This document shows positions 1-5,352 of a stretch of 7,401 nucleotides of DNA, piece after piece. The notes beneath the pieces were generated by a model that was not told where the DNA came from, did no database searches, and worked only from the letters and a program-made list of their open reading frames with translations. This DNA comes from JBOGFC01 sp050742155 (GTDB lineage: Bacteria > Actinomycetota > Acidimicrobiia > Spongiisociales > JALYHC01), in NCBI GenBank assembly GCA_050742155.1, contig JBOGFC010000091.1, positions 1 to 7,401 of the forward strand, read 5' to 3'. The position numbers and the translations under genes are program-made. Within the stretch, counting starts at the first letter, position 1. Each line of letters opens with the position of its first letter.

Positions 1-1
1 C

Positions 2-790
2 CAAGCCGATGTGGTTCATATCCATGAGCCGCTGGTGCCGGTGGTGTCGCTGGCCGCCCTGGCCGGTCGCTCCCCTCCGAAAGTGGCCACCTTCCACGCG
101 CCGCTCGGACGGGCGGCCTGGCTGGCCTACCGGGCGGCCGGTTCGCTGGCCGGACGGGTAGCGGTGGCCACCGCAGTGAGCGAGGTGGCGGCCCAGGCCC
201 CCAGGAGCTGGGGTCTCGAGCCTCGATTGGTCCCCAACGGGGTGGACACCAAGTCCTTCGCGCTGGAGGAGGGGCGTCATCCCCGACGGGTGGTCTTCCT
301 GGGTCGGGACGAGCCTCGCAAAGGTCTCGACGTGCTGTTGCAGGCATGGGCGCAGGTGCGCGGCAGGCTGCCGGACGCCGAACTGCGCGTGCTCGGCACC
401 CGGCGGGCCGGGCCGCCCCCCGAGGGCGTGCGGTACCTGGGAAGAGTGGACGAGGCCGCCAAGCGCCGGGAACTGGCCCGGGCGGCGGTGCTGGCCGCCC
501 CCAACTTGGGGGCGGAGAGCTTCGGGCTGATCCTGGTGGAGGCTATGGCGGCCGGCTGCGGGGTGGTAGCCTCCGCCCTTCCCGGCTTTCGGGAGGTGGT
601 CGGTCGGGCCGGCTTGCTGGTCCCGCCCGGGGATCCGGCCACCCTCGCCACGACGCTGGCCCGGTTGCTGGGAGACAGCTCAGAAGTCCAGGACCTCGGT
701 GCCCGAGCCCGGCTACGAGCCCGCCACTTCGACTGGGATGTGGTCGTGCCCGGCTACCTGGAGGCGTACAGAGAGGCAGCCCAAGCATGA
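2..790 (+). CDS. pimA: GT4 glycosyltransferase, phosphatidylinositol mannosyltransferase-like (5' partial)
   Basis: The C-terminal 262 residues of a GT-B fold glycosyltransferase are visible. The reading frame is open to the window edge, and the HIHEP motif at fragment residues 6-10 normally lies well inside these proteins, so the GTG at 11 is not the true start. Family GT4 marks in order: a VSE segment (about 59-61), PNGVD (78-82, end of the N-terminal domain), GRDEPRKG (101-108, sugar-nucleotide domain), and APNLGAESFG followed by LVEAMAAG, which contains the EX7E pair E172/E180. DEPRKG and APNLG-ESFG closely resemble mycobacterial PimA, which transfers mannose from GDP-mannose to the inositol ring of phosphatidylinositol at the cytoplasmic membrane face, giving PIM1. 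The gene stops in an ATGA overlap with the next gene, indicating an operon. The family call is secure. The exact acceptor is inferred from motif similarity and from the pimA-pdxS-yebC-ruvC order known in actinobacteria; another GT4 mannosyl- or glucosyltransferase is possible. Confidence 0.88.
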   Translation, partial: QADVVHIHEPLVPVVSLAALAGRSPPKVATFHAPLGRAAWLAYRAAGSLAGRVAVATAVSEVAAQAPRSWGLEPRLVPNGVDTKSFALEEGRHPRRVVFLGRDEPRKGLDVLLQAWAQVRGRLPDAELRVLGTRRAGPPPEGVRYLGRVDEAAKRRELARAAVLAAPNLGAESFGLILVEAMAAGCGVVASALPGFREVVGRAGLLVPPGDPATLATTLARLLGDSSEVQDLGARARLRARHFDWDVVVPGYLEAYREAAQA

Positions 791-1872
791 ATGCAAGAGA
801 TCTCCTACGCGATCCGAGGGCGCTGGCCGGCGCGGCGGTGCTGCTGGCGGTGGTGATCGGCGCCGCGCTGTTCGCCCGGAGTGGCGAGCCGGTTGCCGCG
901 CCCGAGACGAGCACCACGGTATCCGCCACCACATCGTCCCCGACCTCGACCTCGGCTCCCACCTCCACCTCGACCACCGCCGCTGCCCCGGCCAGCTTCC
1001 CCCTGAGCGGCGAGGCCGCCGACCAGGAGTCGATCCTCCGGCGGGTGTTGGTCGCCAAGATAGACAACAGCCCCAGCGGCCGCCCGCAGGTGGGGCTGGC
1101 CGAGGCCGATCTCGTCATCGACGTCCTGGTCGAGGGGGGGACGTCACGGCTCCTCGCTTTCTACCATTCCGAAGATCCTCAGCAGCTCGGGCCGGTGCGA
1201 AGCGTCCGGGAGGTGGACCCCAAGCTGGTGGCGCCCTTCATACCCATCTCCGCCCACTCCGGGGGCGTCCCCGAGGTAGAGGCGGCGCTGCGGGAGGTAG
1301 CCTTCGATCTGGGCCACCCGGTGGTCCCTTCCGCCTACAGGCGCGACCCGAATCGGCCCGCCCCCTATGACCTGATCGCCGACCCGGCCGCCCTGCGAGC
1401 CGCCGGGCCCCCTCCGGCCGAGGAGCCGCTCGCCACCACGCTCGAGTTCGACGACCAGCCCCTCGACGGCGAGACGGCCGTCACGGTCGAGATCCGGATG
1501 TCGCCCGACCATCAGGTGACCTACCGTTACTCGGAAGTCGATGGGGGCTACCTGCGCTTCCACGGAGACCGGCCACACGAGGATGCCTCCGGCCGTCACC
1601 TGGCCGCTACCAACGTGGTGGTGCTCTTCGTGCAGGAGCTGGAGACGAGCCGCACGGACGTCTCCGGCGCCCCGGTCCCGGACTACGAGGTGCTGGGTAG
1701 CGGGGCGGCCGTCGTGTTCCGCAACGGTCAGGCCCTCGCCGGGACCTGGGAGCGGGGCAGGCTGCAGGACTTCTTCCGGTTGGTCGGCCCGGGCGGACAA
1801 GCCATCCGGCTCGACCCCGGCACCACGTGGATCCAGCTGGCGCCCCCCGAGGCGACCCTTTCCTCCGAGTAG
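787..1872 (+). CDS. Membrane-anchored DUF3048 (YerB-like) domain protein
   Basis: This 361-residue protein begins at an ATG that overlaps the stop of the preceding glycosyltransferase (ATGA). An upstream in-frame extension exists but would be antagonistic to that gene's frame and has no family similarity. The N-terminus has a basic stretch, then one hydrophobic segment (about residues 12-30), with no cysteine for lipidation, so it is probably a signal anchor. Residues 41-70 are almost only Ser, Thr, Pro and Ala, a flexible extracytoplasmic linker. The DUF3048 N-terminal domain follows with its hallmark motifs RPQVGL (99-104), EGGTSR (116-121) and GPVRS (135-139). The C-terminal DUF3048 domain ends with GTW (319-321) and DPGTTWIQL (343-351). 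B. subtilis YerB is the best-known relative; the biochemical function of the family is not established. Its place after a cell-envelope mannosyltransferase suggests an envelope role, which is inference only. A G7 run at 1134-1140 lies in the EGG motif and the frame is intact. Confidence 0.93.
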   Translation: MNARDLLRDPRALAGAAVLLAVVIGAALFARSGEPVAAPETSTTVSATTSSPTSTSAPTSTSTTAAAPASFPLSGEAADQESILRRVLVAKIDNSPSGRPQVGLAEADLVIDVLVEGGTSRLLAFYHSEDPQQLGPVRSVREVDPKLVAPFIPISAHSGGVPEVEAALREVAFDLGHPVVPSAYRRDPNRPAPYDLIADPAALRAAGPPPAEEPLATTLEFDDQPLDGETAVTVEIRMSPDHQVTYRYSEVDGGYLRFHGDRPHEDASGRHLAATNVVVLFVQELETSRTDVSGAPVPDYEVLGSGAAVVFRNGQALAGTWERGRLQDFFRLVGPGGQAIRLDPGTTWIQLAPPEATLSSE

Positions 1873-1911
1873 GGGCCACCGGGGCCGGCCCGACTCCGGC
1901 GCACGGGTCGG

Positions 1912-1917
1912 TACACT
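1912..1917 (+). promoter_or_regulatory. Predicted -10 element of the pdxS-pdxT-yebC operon
   Basis: TACACT fits the TANNNT -10 pattern of actinobacterial housekeeping sigma factors. It ends 7 nt before the ATG at 1925, so transcription would begin at about 1924-1925, making the transcript leaderless or nearly so. No Shine-Dalgarno precedes that ATG. A weak CCGACT at 1890-1895 is the only -35-like hexamer and matches TTGACA at only three positions. The same hexamer at the same distance occurs before ruvC, which strengthens the call. Confidence 0.55.
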
Positions 1918-1924
1918 GAGCGTC

Positions 1925-2821
1925 ATGGAGGAGCACGGCGTGCAGCGCGGGACCGACCGGGTGAAGAGAGGCCTGGCCGAGATGCTCAAGGGCGGGGTCA
2001 TCATGGACGTCACCAGCGTCGCGCAGGCCAGGATCGCCGAGGAGGCCGGGGCGGTCTCGGTGATGGCCCTGGAGCGGGTCCCGGCCGACATCCGGGCCCA
2101 AGGAGGGGTGGCCCGAATGGCCGACCCCACGGTGGTGGAGGCCATCATGCAGGCGGTCTCCATCCCGGTCATGGCCAAAGTGCGGATCGGGCACTTCGTC
2201 GAAGCCCAGGTGCTGGAGGCGATGGGAGTCGATTACATCGACGAGAGCGAGGTGCTCACCCCGGCCGACGAGCAGCACCACATCGACAAGTGGCCTTTTA
2301 CGGTCCCCTTCGTGTGCGGGGCGCGCGACCTCGGCGAGGCGCTGCGCCGCATCGGCGAGGGTGCCGCCATGATCCGCACCAAGGGAGAGGCGGGTACCGG
2401 TAACGTGGTGGAGGCGGTGCGCCACATGCGGGCCATCACTTCCGAGATGCGCCGGCTCACCATCCTCGCTGCGGAGGAGCTCATGGCTACTGCCAAGGAG
2501 CTGGGGGCTCCGCTCGATCTGGTCCAGGAGGTCGCCCAGACCGGCCGGCTGCCGGTGGTGAACTTCGCCGCCGGGGGGATCGCCGGCCCGGCCGACGCGG
2601 CCCTGATGATGCAGCTGGGATGCGACGGGGTGTTCGTCGGGTCGGGAATCTTCAAGAGCTCCGACCCCGAGACCCGGGCCAAGGCCATCGTGGAGGCGGT
2701 CACCTACTACGAGGATCCGGAGATCATCGCCAAGGTCTCGCGCGGCCTGGGCGAGGCCATGGAGGGGATCGAGACCGACAAGCTGGCGGAGGACCAGCGA
2801 CTCCAGCGCCGAGGCTGGTAG
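1925..2821 (+). CDS. pdxS: Pyridoxal 5'-phosphate synthase, synthase subunit PdxS
   Basis: PdxS condenses ribose 5-phosphate, glyceraldehyde 3-phosphate and ammonia (delivered by PdxT) into pyridoxal 5'-phosphate, in the cytoplasm, as a 12-mer decorated with PdxT. The 298-residue product is an almost textbook family member from end to end: RVKRGLAEMLKGGVIMD (12-28), ALERVPADIRAQGGVARM (48-65), KVRIGHFVEAQ (85-95), ESEVLTPADE (107-116), RTKGEAGTG (151-159), and a C-terminus ending RLQRRGW. The catalytic residues of the B. subtilis enzyme (Asp24, Lys81, Lys149) correspond to Asp28, Lys85 and Lys153. Two starts are plausible: ATG 1925, used here and suited to the leaderless promoter, or in-frame GTG 1940, preceded by a perfect Shine-Dalgarno and giving 293 residues. 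The stop TAG shares its last base with the GTG of pdxT, so the two subunits are translationally linked. Confidence 0.98.
   Translation: MEEHGVQRGTDRVKRGLAEMLKGGVIMDVTSVAQARIAEEAGAVSVMALERVPADIRAQGGVARMADPTVVEAIMQAVSIPVMAKVRIGHFVEAQVLEAMGVDYIDESEVLTPADEQHHIDKWPFTVPFVCGARDLGEALRRIGEGAAMIRTKGEAGTGNVVEAVRHMRAITSEMRRLTILAAEELMATAKELGAPLDLVQEVAQTGRLPVVNFAAGGIAGPADAALMMQLGCDGVFVGSGIFKSSDPETRAKAIVEAVTYYEDPEIIAKVSRGLGEAMEGIETDKLAEDQRLQRRGW
1927..1933 (+). promoter_or_regulatory. Shine-Dalgarno that could set an alternative pdxS start (GTG 1940)
   Basis: GGAGGAG lies just inside the first ATG of pdxS and 6 nt before an in-frame GTG at 1940, an ideal distance. Starting there gives a protein beginning QRGTDRVKRG after the initiator, close in length to the roughly 294-residue B. 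subtilis enzyme. The same bases also encode Glu-Glu if ATG 1925 is used, so the sequence alone cannot decide. Confidence 0.5.
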
Positions 2822-3429
2822 TGGAGCCTCGAAGCCGGAGCGGGACGAACGCGAGTCCAGCGAGGATCGGGGTCCTCGCTCTGCAGGGAGATTTCCGGGA
2901 GCACGCCGCCGTGTTGCGTCGCCTCGGAGCCGAGGTGGTGCTGGTCCGCAAGCCCGAAGAGCTGGAGGGCCTGGACGGTCTGGTCATTCCCGGCGGGGAG
3001 TCGACCACCATCGGCCGGCTGGCCTCCCTGTACGGGCTCTTGGGGCCCCTCCGGCGCCAGATCGGTGCCGGCCTGCCCACCCTGGGGACCTGCGCCGGCA
3101 TGATCTTCTTGGCCGGTGGGGTCACGGAAGGGGAGCAGCCCCAACTGGGGGTGCTCGACATGGTGGTGGAACGCAATGCCTTCGGTCGCCAGGCGGAGTC
3201 GTTCGAGGACCAGGTGGAGGTAGAGGGGCTCGACGAGCCCATCCAGGCGATCTTCATACGCGCCCCGTGGGTGGCCAAGGTAGGAGCCGACGTGGAGGTG
3301 CTGGCCGAGGCCCGGGGCCACCCGGTGGTGGTGCGCCAGGGCAAGGTCTTGGGGATCGCCTTCCACCCGGAGCTCACCGACGACCCCCGCATCCACCAGA
3401 TGCTGCTGGCCCTGACCGAGGAGGGCTGA
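2821..3429 (+). CDS. pdxT: Pyridoxal 5'-phosphate synthase, glutaminase subunit PdxT
   Basis: PdxT is the class I glutamine amidotransferase that hydrolyses glutamine and channels ammonia to PdxS. The 202-residue product shows IGVLALQGDFREH (16-28), PGGESTTIGRL (57-67), the nucleophile elbow GTCAGM with Cys91, RNAFGRQ (118-124), FIRAP (145-149), and HPE with the catalytic His182 and Glu184. The full Cys-His-Glu triad is therefore present. GTG 2821 is the only initiation codon before the conserved first strand. It overlaps the pdxS stop by one base (TAGTG) and has GAGG 6 nt upstream (2811-2814). This gives about 14 residues before the family's usual N-terminus, rich in Arg, Ser and Asn and not conserved. 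The stop overlaps the yebC ATG (TGATG), continuing the operon. Confidence 0.97.
   Translation: MEPRSRSGTNASPARIGVLALQGDFREHAAVLRRLGAEVVLVRKPEELEGLDGLVIPGGESTTIGRLASLYGLLGPLRRQIGAGLPTLGTCAGMIFLAGGVTEGEQPQLGVLDMVVERNAFGRQAESFEDQVEVEGLDEPIQAIFIRAPWVAKVGADVEVLAEARGHPVVVRQGKVLGIAFHPELTDDPRIHQMLLALTEEG
3418..3425 (+). promoter_or_regulatory. Shine-Dalgarno of yebC
   Basis: GAGGAGGG contains the full AGGAGG core (3419-3424), 4 nt before the ATG at 3429 and inside the last codons of pdxT. It is the strongest ribosome binding site at any gene junction here and fixes the yebC start. It also suggests that yebC initiates well on its own and not only by coupling to pdxT. Confidence 0.75.
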
Positions 3430-4163
3430 TGTCAGGACACTCCAAGTGGTCCAGCATCAAGCACAAGAAAGCCGCCCAGGACGCTCGGCGCGGAAAGCTC
3501 TTCGGCAAGCTGCTGCGGGCGGTGGAGGTGGCGGCCCGGGGGGGAAGTGACCCGGCCGCCAACCCGACCCTCGCTCAGGCCATCGAGAAGGCGCGGAGCT
3601 ACTCCGTGCCGGCCGACAACATCGAGCGGGCCCTCAAGCGGGGCTCCGGCGAGGTGGAAGGGGCGCAGTACGAGGAGATCTGGTACGAAGGCTACGCCCC
3701 CGGGGGCGTGGCGCTCTATGTAGAGGTGCTGACCGACAACCGAAACCGGGCCGGGGCAGACGTCCGCTCGGCGTTCAGCCGCGGGGGTGGAAGCCTGGGC
3801 GAGCCGGGCTCGGTCTCGTACGTGTTCGACCAGAAGGGCTACCTGCTGGTCCGGGGAGACGAGGAGGAGGTGATGCTGGCGGCGCTGGAAGGAGGCGCCG
3901 AGGATGTCCAGCGCTCCGGCGATCTGTGGGAGGTGATCACTCTCCCCGGCGACCTGCAGGCGGTCCGGCAAGCCTTCGACCAGGGAGGAGTGGAGGTCGA
4001 CAGCGCCGAAGTCACCCAGCTCCCCCGGGCGGTGGTCCCCGTCGACCGGGCCGCGGCTCCGAGGGTGCTGCGCCTGATCGAGACGCTGGAGGAGCTCGAC
4101 GACGTGCAGGCCGTGTACTCCAACTTCGACATCCCGGAGGACGTTCTGGCCGAAGTGGGTTGA
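3429..4163 (+). CDS. yebC: YebC/TACO1 family protein (probable transcriptional or translational regulator)
   Basis: This 244-residue product has normal family length and is conserved throughout: MSGHSKWSSIKHKKAAQDARRG at the N-terminus (the YebC signature, basic helix), NPTLAQAIEKA (45-55), NIERALKRG (64-72), YEGYAPGGVA (86-95), LTDNRNRAGADVR (101-113), GSVSYVF (127-133) and GAEDV (156-160). Family members were long annotated as DNA-binding transcriptional regulators; more recent work on mitochondrial TACO1 and bacterial YebC proteins points to a ribosome-associated role at difficult sequences such as polyproline. Which applies here cannot be told from sequence. The gene is last in the pdxS-pdxT-yebC operon, overlapping pdxT by one base, and lies upstream of ruvC as in many bacteria. 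Here it is separated from ruvC by an inverted repeat and a separate promoter, so it is probably not part of the ruv transcript. Confidence 0.96.
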   Translation: MSGHSKWSSIKHKKAAQDARRGKLFGKLLRAVEVAARGGSDPAANPTLAQAIEKARSYSVPADNIERALKRGSGEVEGAQYEEIWYEGYAPGGVALYVEVLTDNRNRAGADVRSAFSRGGGSLGEPGSVSYVFDQKGYLLVRGDEEEVMLAALEGGAEDVQRSGDLWEVITLPGDLQAVRQAFDQGGVEVDSAEVTQLPRAVVPVDRAAAPRVLRLIETLEELDDVQAVYSNFDIPEDVLAEVG

Positions 4164-4170
4164 CACCCTC

Positions 4171-4222
4171 CGTTCTTGCGTGAGAAACGCACCGCCGGCG
4201 GTCGGGAACTCACGCAAGTTCG
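4171..4222. repeat. Nested inverted repeat between yebC and ruvC
   Basis: A perfect 10-bp inverted repeat has arms CTTGCGTGAG (4175-4184) and CTCACGCAAG (4209-4218). It encloses a perfect 12-nt palindrome ACCGCCGGCGGT (4191-4202), and both share the same centre, between 4196 and 4197. The 6-nt segments between them do not pair, apart from one base pair. Two outer pairs (4171-4172 with 4221-4222) resume after a 2-nt mismatch. Each outer arm can also form its own small hairpin: TGCGT/ACGCA (4177-4181 with 4187-4191) and GAACT/AGTTC (4206-4210 with 4217-4221). It begins 8 nt after the yebC stop and has no T-run, so it is either a non-canonical terminator for the pdxS operon or a protein-binding site. 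A further short GGGG-CAAAT-CCCC hairpin lies at 4230-4242. Confidence 0.75.
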
Positions 4223-4263
4223 TGAAAGGGGGGCAAATCCCCGATCCTGTCGGTGACCACCCT

Positions 4264-4269
4264 TACACT
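4264..4269 (+). promoter_or_regulatory. Predicted -10 element of the ruvCAB operon
   Basis: TACACT, a TANNNT match, ends 7 nt before the ruvC ATG, so transcription should start at about 4276-4277. No Shine-Dalgarno precedes the ATG, which fits a leaderless transcript. The upstream CCGATC (4241-4246) is a poor -35. The LexA-like operator begins on the last base of this hexamer. Confidence 0.6.
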
Positions 4270-4284
4270 CGTACACATGTTCGT
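4269..4284. promoter_or_regulatory. LexA (SOS) box overlapping the ruvC start
   Basis: TCGTACACATGTTCGT compares with the actinobacterial SOS consensus TCGAACRNNYGTTCGA at 12 of 14 specified positions. The GTTCG half-site is intact, and the left half has a single A-to-T change (TCGTAC). It covers the end of the -10, the predicted transcription start and the first codons of ruvC, an ideal place for repression. ruvC is a known LexA target in Mycobacterium tuberculosis, so DNA-damage induction of ruvCAB is the expected behaviour here. The site is seen in the sequence; LexA binding is inferred. Confidence 0.68.
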
Positions 4285-4783
4285 ATTGGGCATCGACCCC
4301 GGGCTGGCCAACACCGGCTACGCGGTGGTAGGCGAGAGCCGGCGGGGACTGCACACCGCCGCGCTGGGGGTGATCCGCACCGACCCCGCCGGACCTGCGG
4401 CCTCCCGCCTGACCGAGCTGCACCGTGACCTGACCGAGGTGATCATCCAGCATCGTCCCGATGCCGTGGCCATCGAGCAGGTCTTCGTCAATCGCAACCT
4501 GGATACGGCCTCCTCGGTGGGCCGTGCTTCCGGAGTGGCGCTGCTGGCCGCCGGGCAGGCCGGGCTGGCGGTGTTCGAGTACTCGCCCTCGGGCGTGAAG
4601 AACGCGGTGGTGGGCTTCGGAGGCGCCTCCAAGCAACAGGTGCGGCGGATGCTGCTCCGCCGGCTGGGACTGGACAGCCTGCCCGGCCCGGCCGACGCCA
4701 CCGACGCGCTGGCGGTGGCGCTCTGCCACCTGCAGTCGGGGGCGCTCATTCAGGCGGTGGTGGCCTCGGAAGGCCGACGATGA
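4277..4783 (+). CDS. ruvC: Holliday junction resolvase RuvC
   Basis: RuvC is the dimeric Mg-dependent endonuclease that nicks symmetrically across a four-way junction, acting with RuvAB in recombination repair. The product has 168 residues, close to the 173 of E. coli. The RNase H-like active site is complete: Asp7 in LGIDPGLANTGYAV, Glu67 in VAIEQVF, and Asp140 and Asp143 in GPADATDALAVALCH. The NLDTASSVGRASGV segment (74-87) and the GFGGASKQQVRRML segment (113-126) also match the family. ATG 4277 is chosen because the protein then begins MFVLGIDPG, as is usual, and the promoter predicts a start there. A GTG at 4253 would add eight residues with no family support. The stop overlaps the ruvA ATG (ATGA), the first of two tight junctions in ruvCAB. 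Confidence 0.97.
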   Translation: MFVLGIDPGLANTGYAVVGESRRGLHTAALGVIRTDPAGPAASRLTELHRDLTEVIIQHRPDAVAIEQVFVNRNLDTASSVGRASGVALLAAGQAGLAVFEYSPSGVKNAVVGFGGASKQQVRRMLLRRLGLDSLPGPADATDALAVALCHLQSGALIQAVVASEGRR

Positions 4784-5352
4784 TCGCCCGGGTGCGGGGA
4801 GTGTTGGTCGGCCTCACCCCCGATGGGGTGGTGGTGGACGTGGAAGGCGTCGGGTACCAGGTGGCGCTGACGCCGCGGGGGCTCGCCGAGCTGCCGGCCA
4901 TCGGGGAGGAGGTGGTCCTGCACACCCATCTCCACCTGCGGGAGGACGGCATGGCCCTTTTCGGCTTTCTGTCCGACAGTGAGCGTGACCACTTTCGGGT
5001 TCTCTTGGCCGCCTCAGGGGTGGGTCCCAAGCTGGCCCTCTCCATCCTGGCCACCCTTCCCCCCGCCGAGCTGCGCCGGGCCGTGGCCTCCGAGGACGCC
5101 GAGGCGCTGTCCCTGGTCCCCGGGGTGGGCAAGCGCACCGCCCAGAAGCTCATCCTGGAGCTCCGGCCTCGCCTGGCCCTTCCCGACGGCGAGCTCCCCT
5201 CCGCGGCCGGCTCCCTGGCCGAAGTCCGCCAGGCCCTGGAGGCCTTGGGCTACGGGTCGGCTCAGATCCGGGACGTGCTGGCCTCCCTGCCCTCCGACGG
5301 GCCGGTGGAGCAGTTGCTCCGGGAGGCCCTGCAGGAGCTGGGCCGCCAATGA
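4780..5352 (+). CDS. ruvA: Holliday junction branch migration complex subunit RuvA
   Basis: RuvA tetramers hold the Holliday junction in a flat square and load RuvB rings on two arms. The 190-residue product, slightly shorter than E. coli's 203, has all three domains. The OB-fold is at about 1-63 and includes the acidic pin Glu55-Asp56 at the same positions as in E. coli. Two helix-hairpin-helix motifs follow (GVGPK at 79-83, GVGKRTAQKLILEL at 114-127), then a short linker of about 20 residues, then the RuvB-contacting domain III (about 147-190) with EVRQALEALGYG. The start ATG overlaps the ruvC stop and has GGAAGG at 4768-4773, 6 nt upstream. The stop overlaps the ruvB ATG. Nothing in it is unusual. 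Confidence 0.97.
   Translation: MIARVRGVLVGLTPDGVVVDVEGVGYQVALTPRGLAELPAIGEEVVLHTHLHLREDGMALFGFLSDSERDHFRVLLAASGVGPKLALSILATLPPAELRRAVASEDAEALSLVPGVGKRTAQKLILELRPRLALPDGELPSAAGSLAEVRQALEALGYGSAQIRDVLASLPSDGPVEQLLREALQELGRQ

Noticed and set aside
346..786. Upstream in-frame extension of the DUF3048 gene
   Set aside because: It lies entirely within the glycosyltransferase gene in another frame and encodes Gly/Arg-rich sequence. The ATG at 787 gives a normal signal-anchor start.
907..996. Repetitive ACCTCGACCTCG-like DNA as a minisatellite
   Set aside because: The repetition is irregular and follows from Ser/Thr codons of the protein linker. No fixed repeat unit is kept.
1134..1140. G7 tract in the DUF3048 gene as a phase-variation switch
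   Set aside because: It encodes the conserved EGG motif in frame, is short, and is expected in DNA this GC-rich.
1873..1891. GGGCC-N9-GGCCC hairpin and GGGCCGGCCC palindrome after the DUF3048 stop, as a terminator
   Set aside because: The stem is only 5 bp with no T-run, and such GC-only repeats are frequent by chance in this composition. A factor-dependent end cannot be excluded.
1144..2178. A 344-codon open frame on the minus strand across the DUF3048 gene and pdxS
   Set aside because: It crosses two well-supported sense genes and their intergenic promoter, and has no recognisable domain. It is a composition artefact.
4206..4221. GAAC-N8-GTTC as a second LexA box
   Set aside because: LexA boxes of this type need four bases between GAAC and GTTC. 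The eight-base spacing would put the half-sites on the wrong helical face. It is better explained as part of the nested inverted repeat.
4253..4276. GTG 4253 as the ruvC start
   Set aside because: It adds eight residues before the conserved MFVLGIDPG start and would lie upstream of the predicted -10 hexamer.
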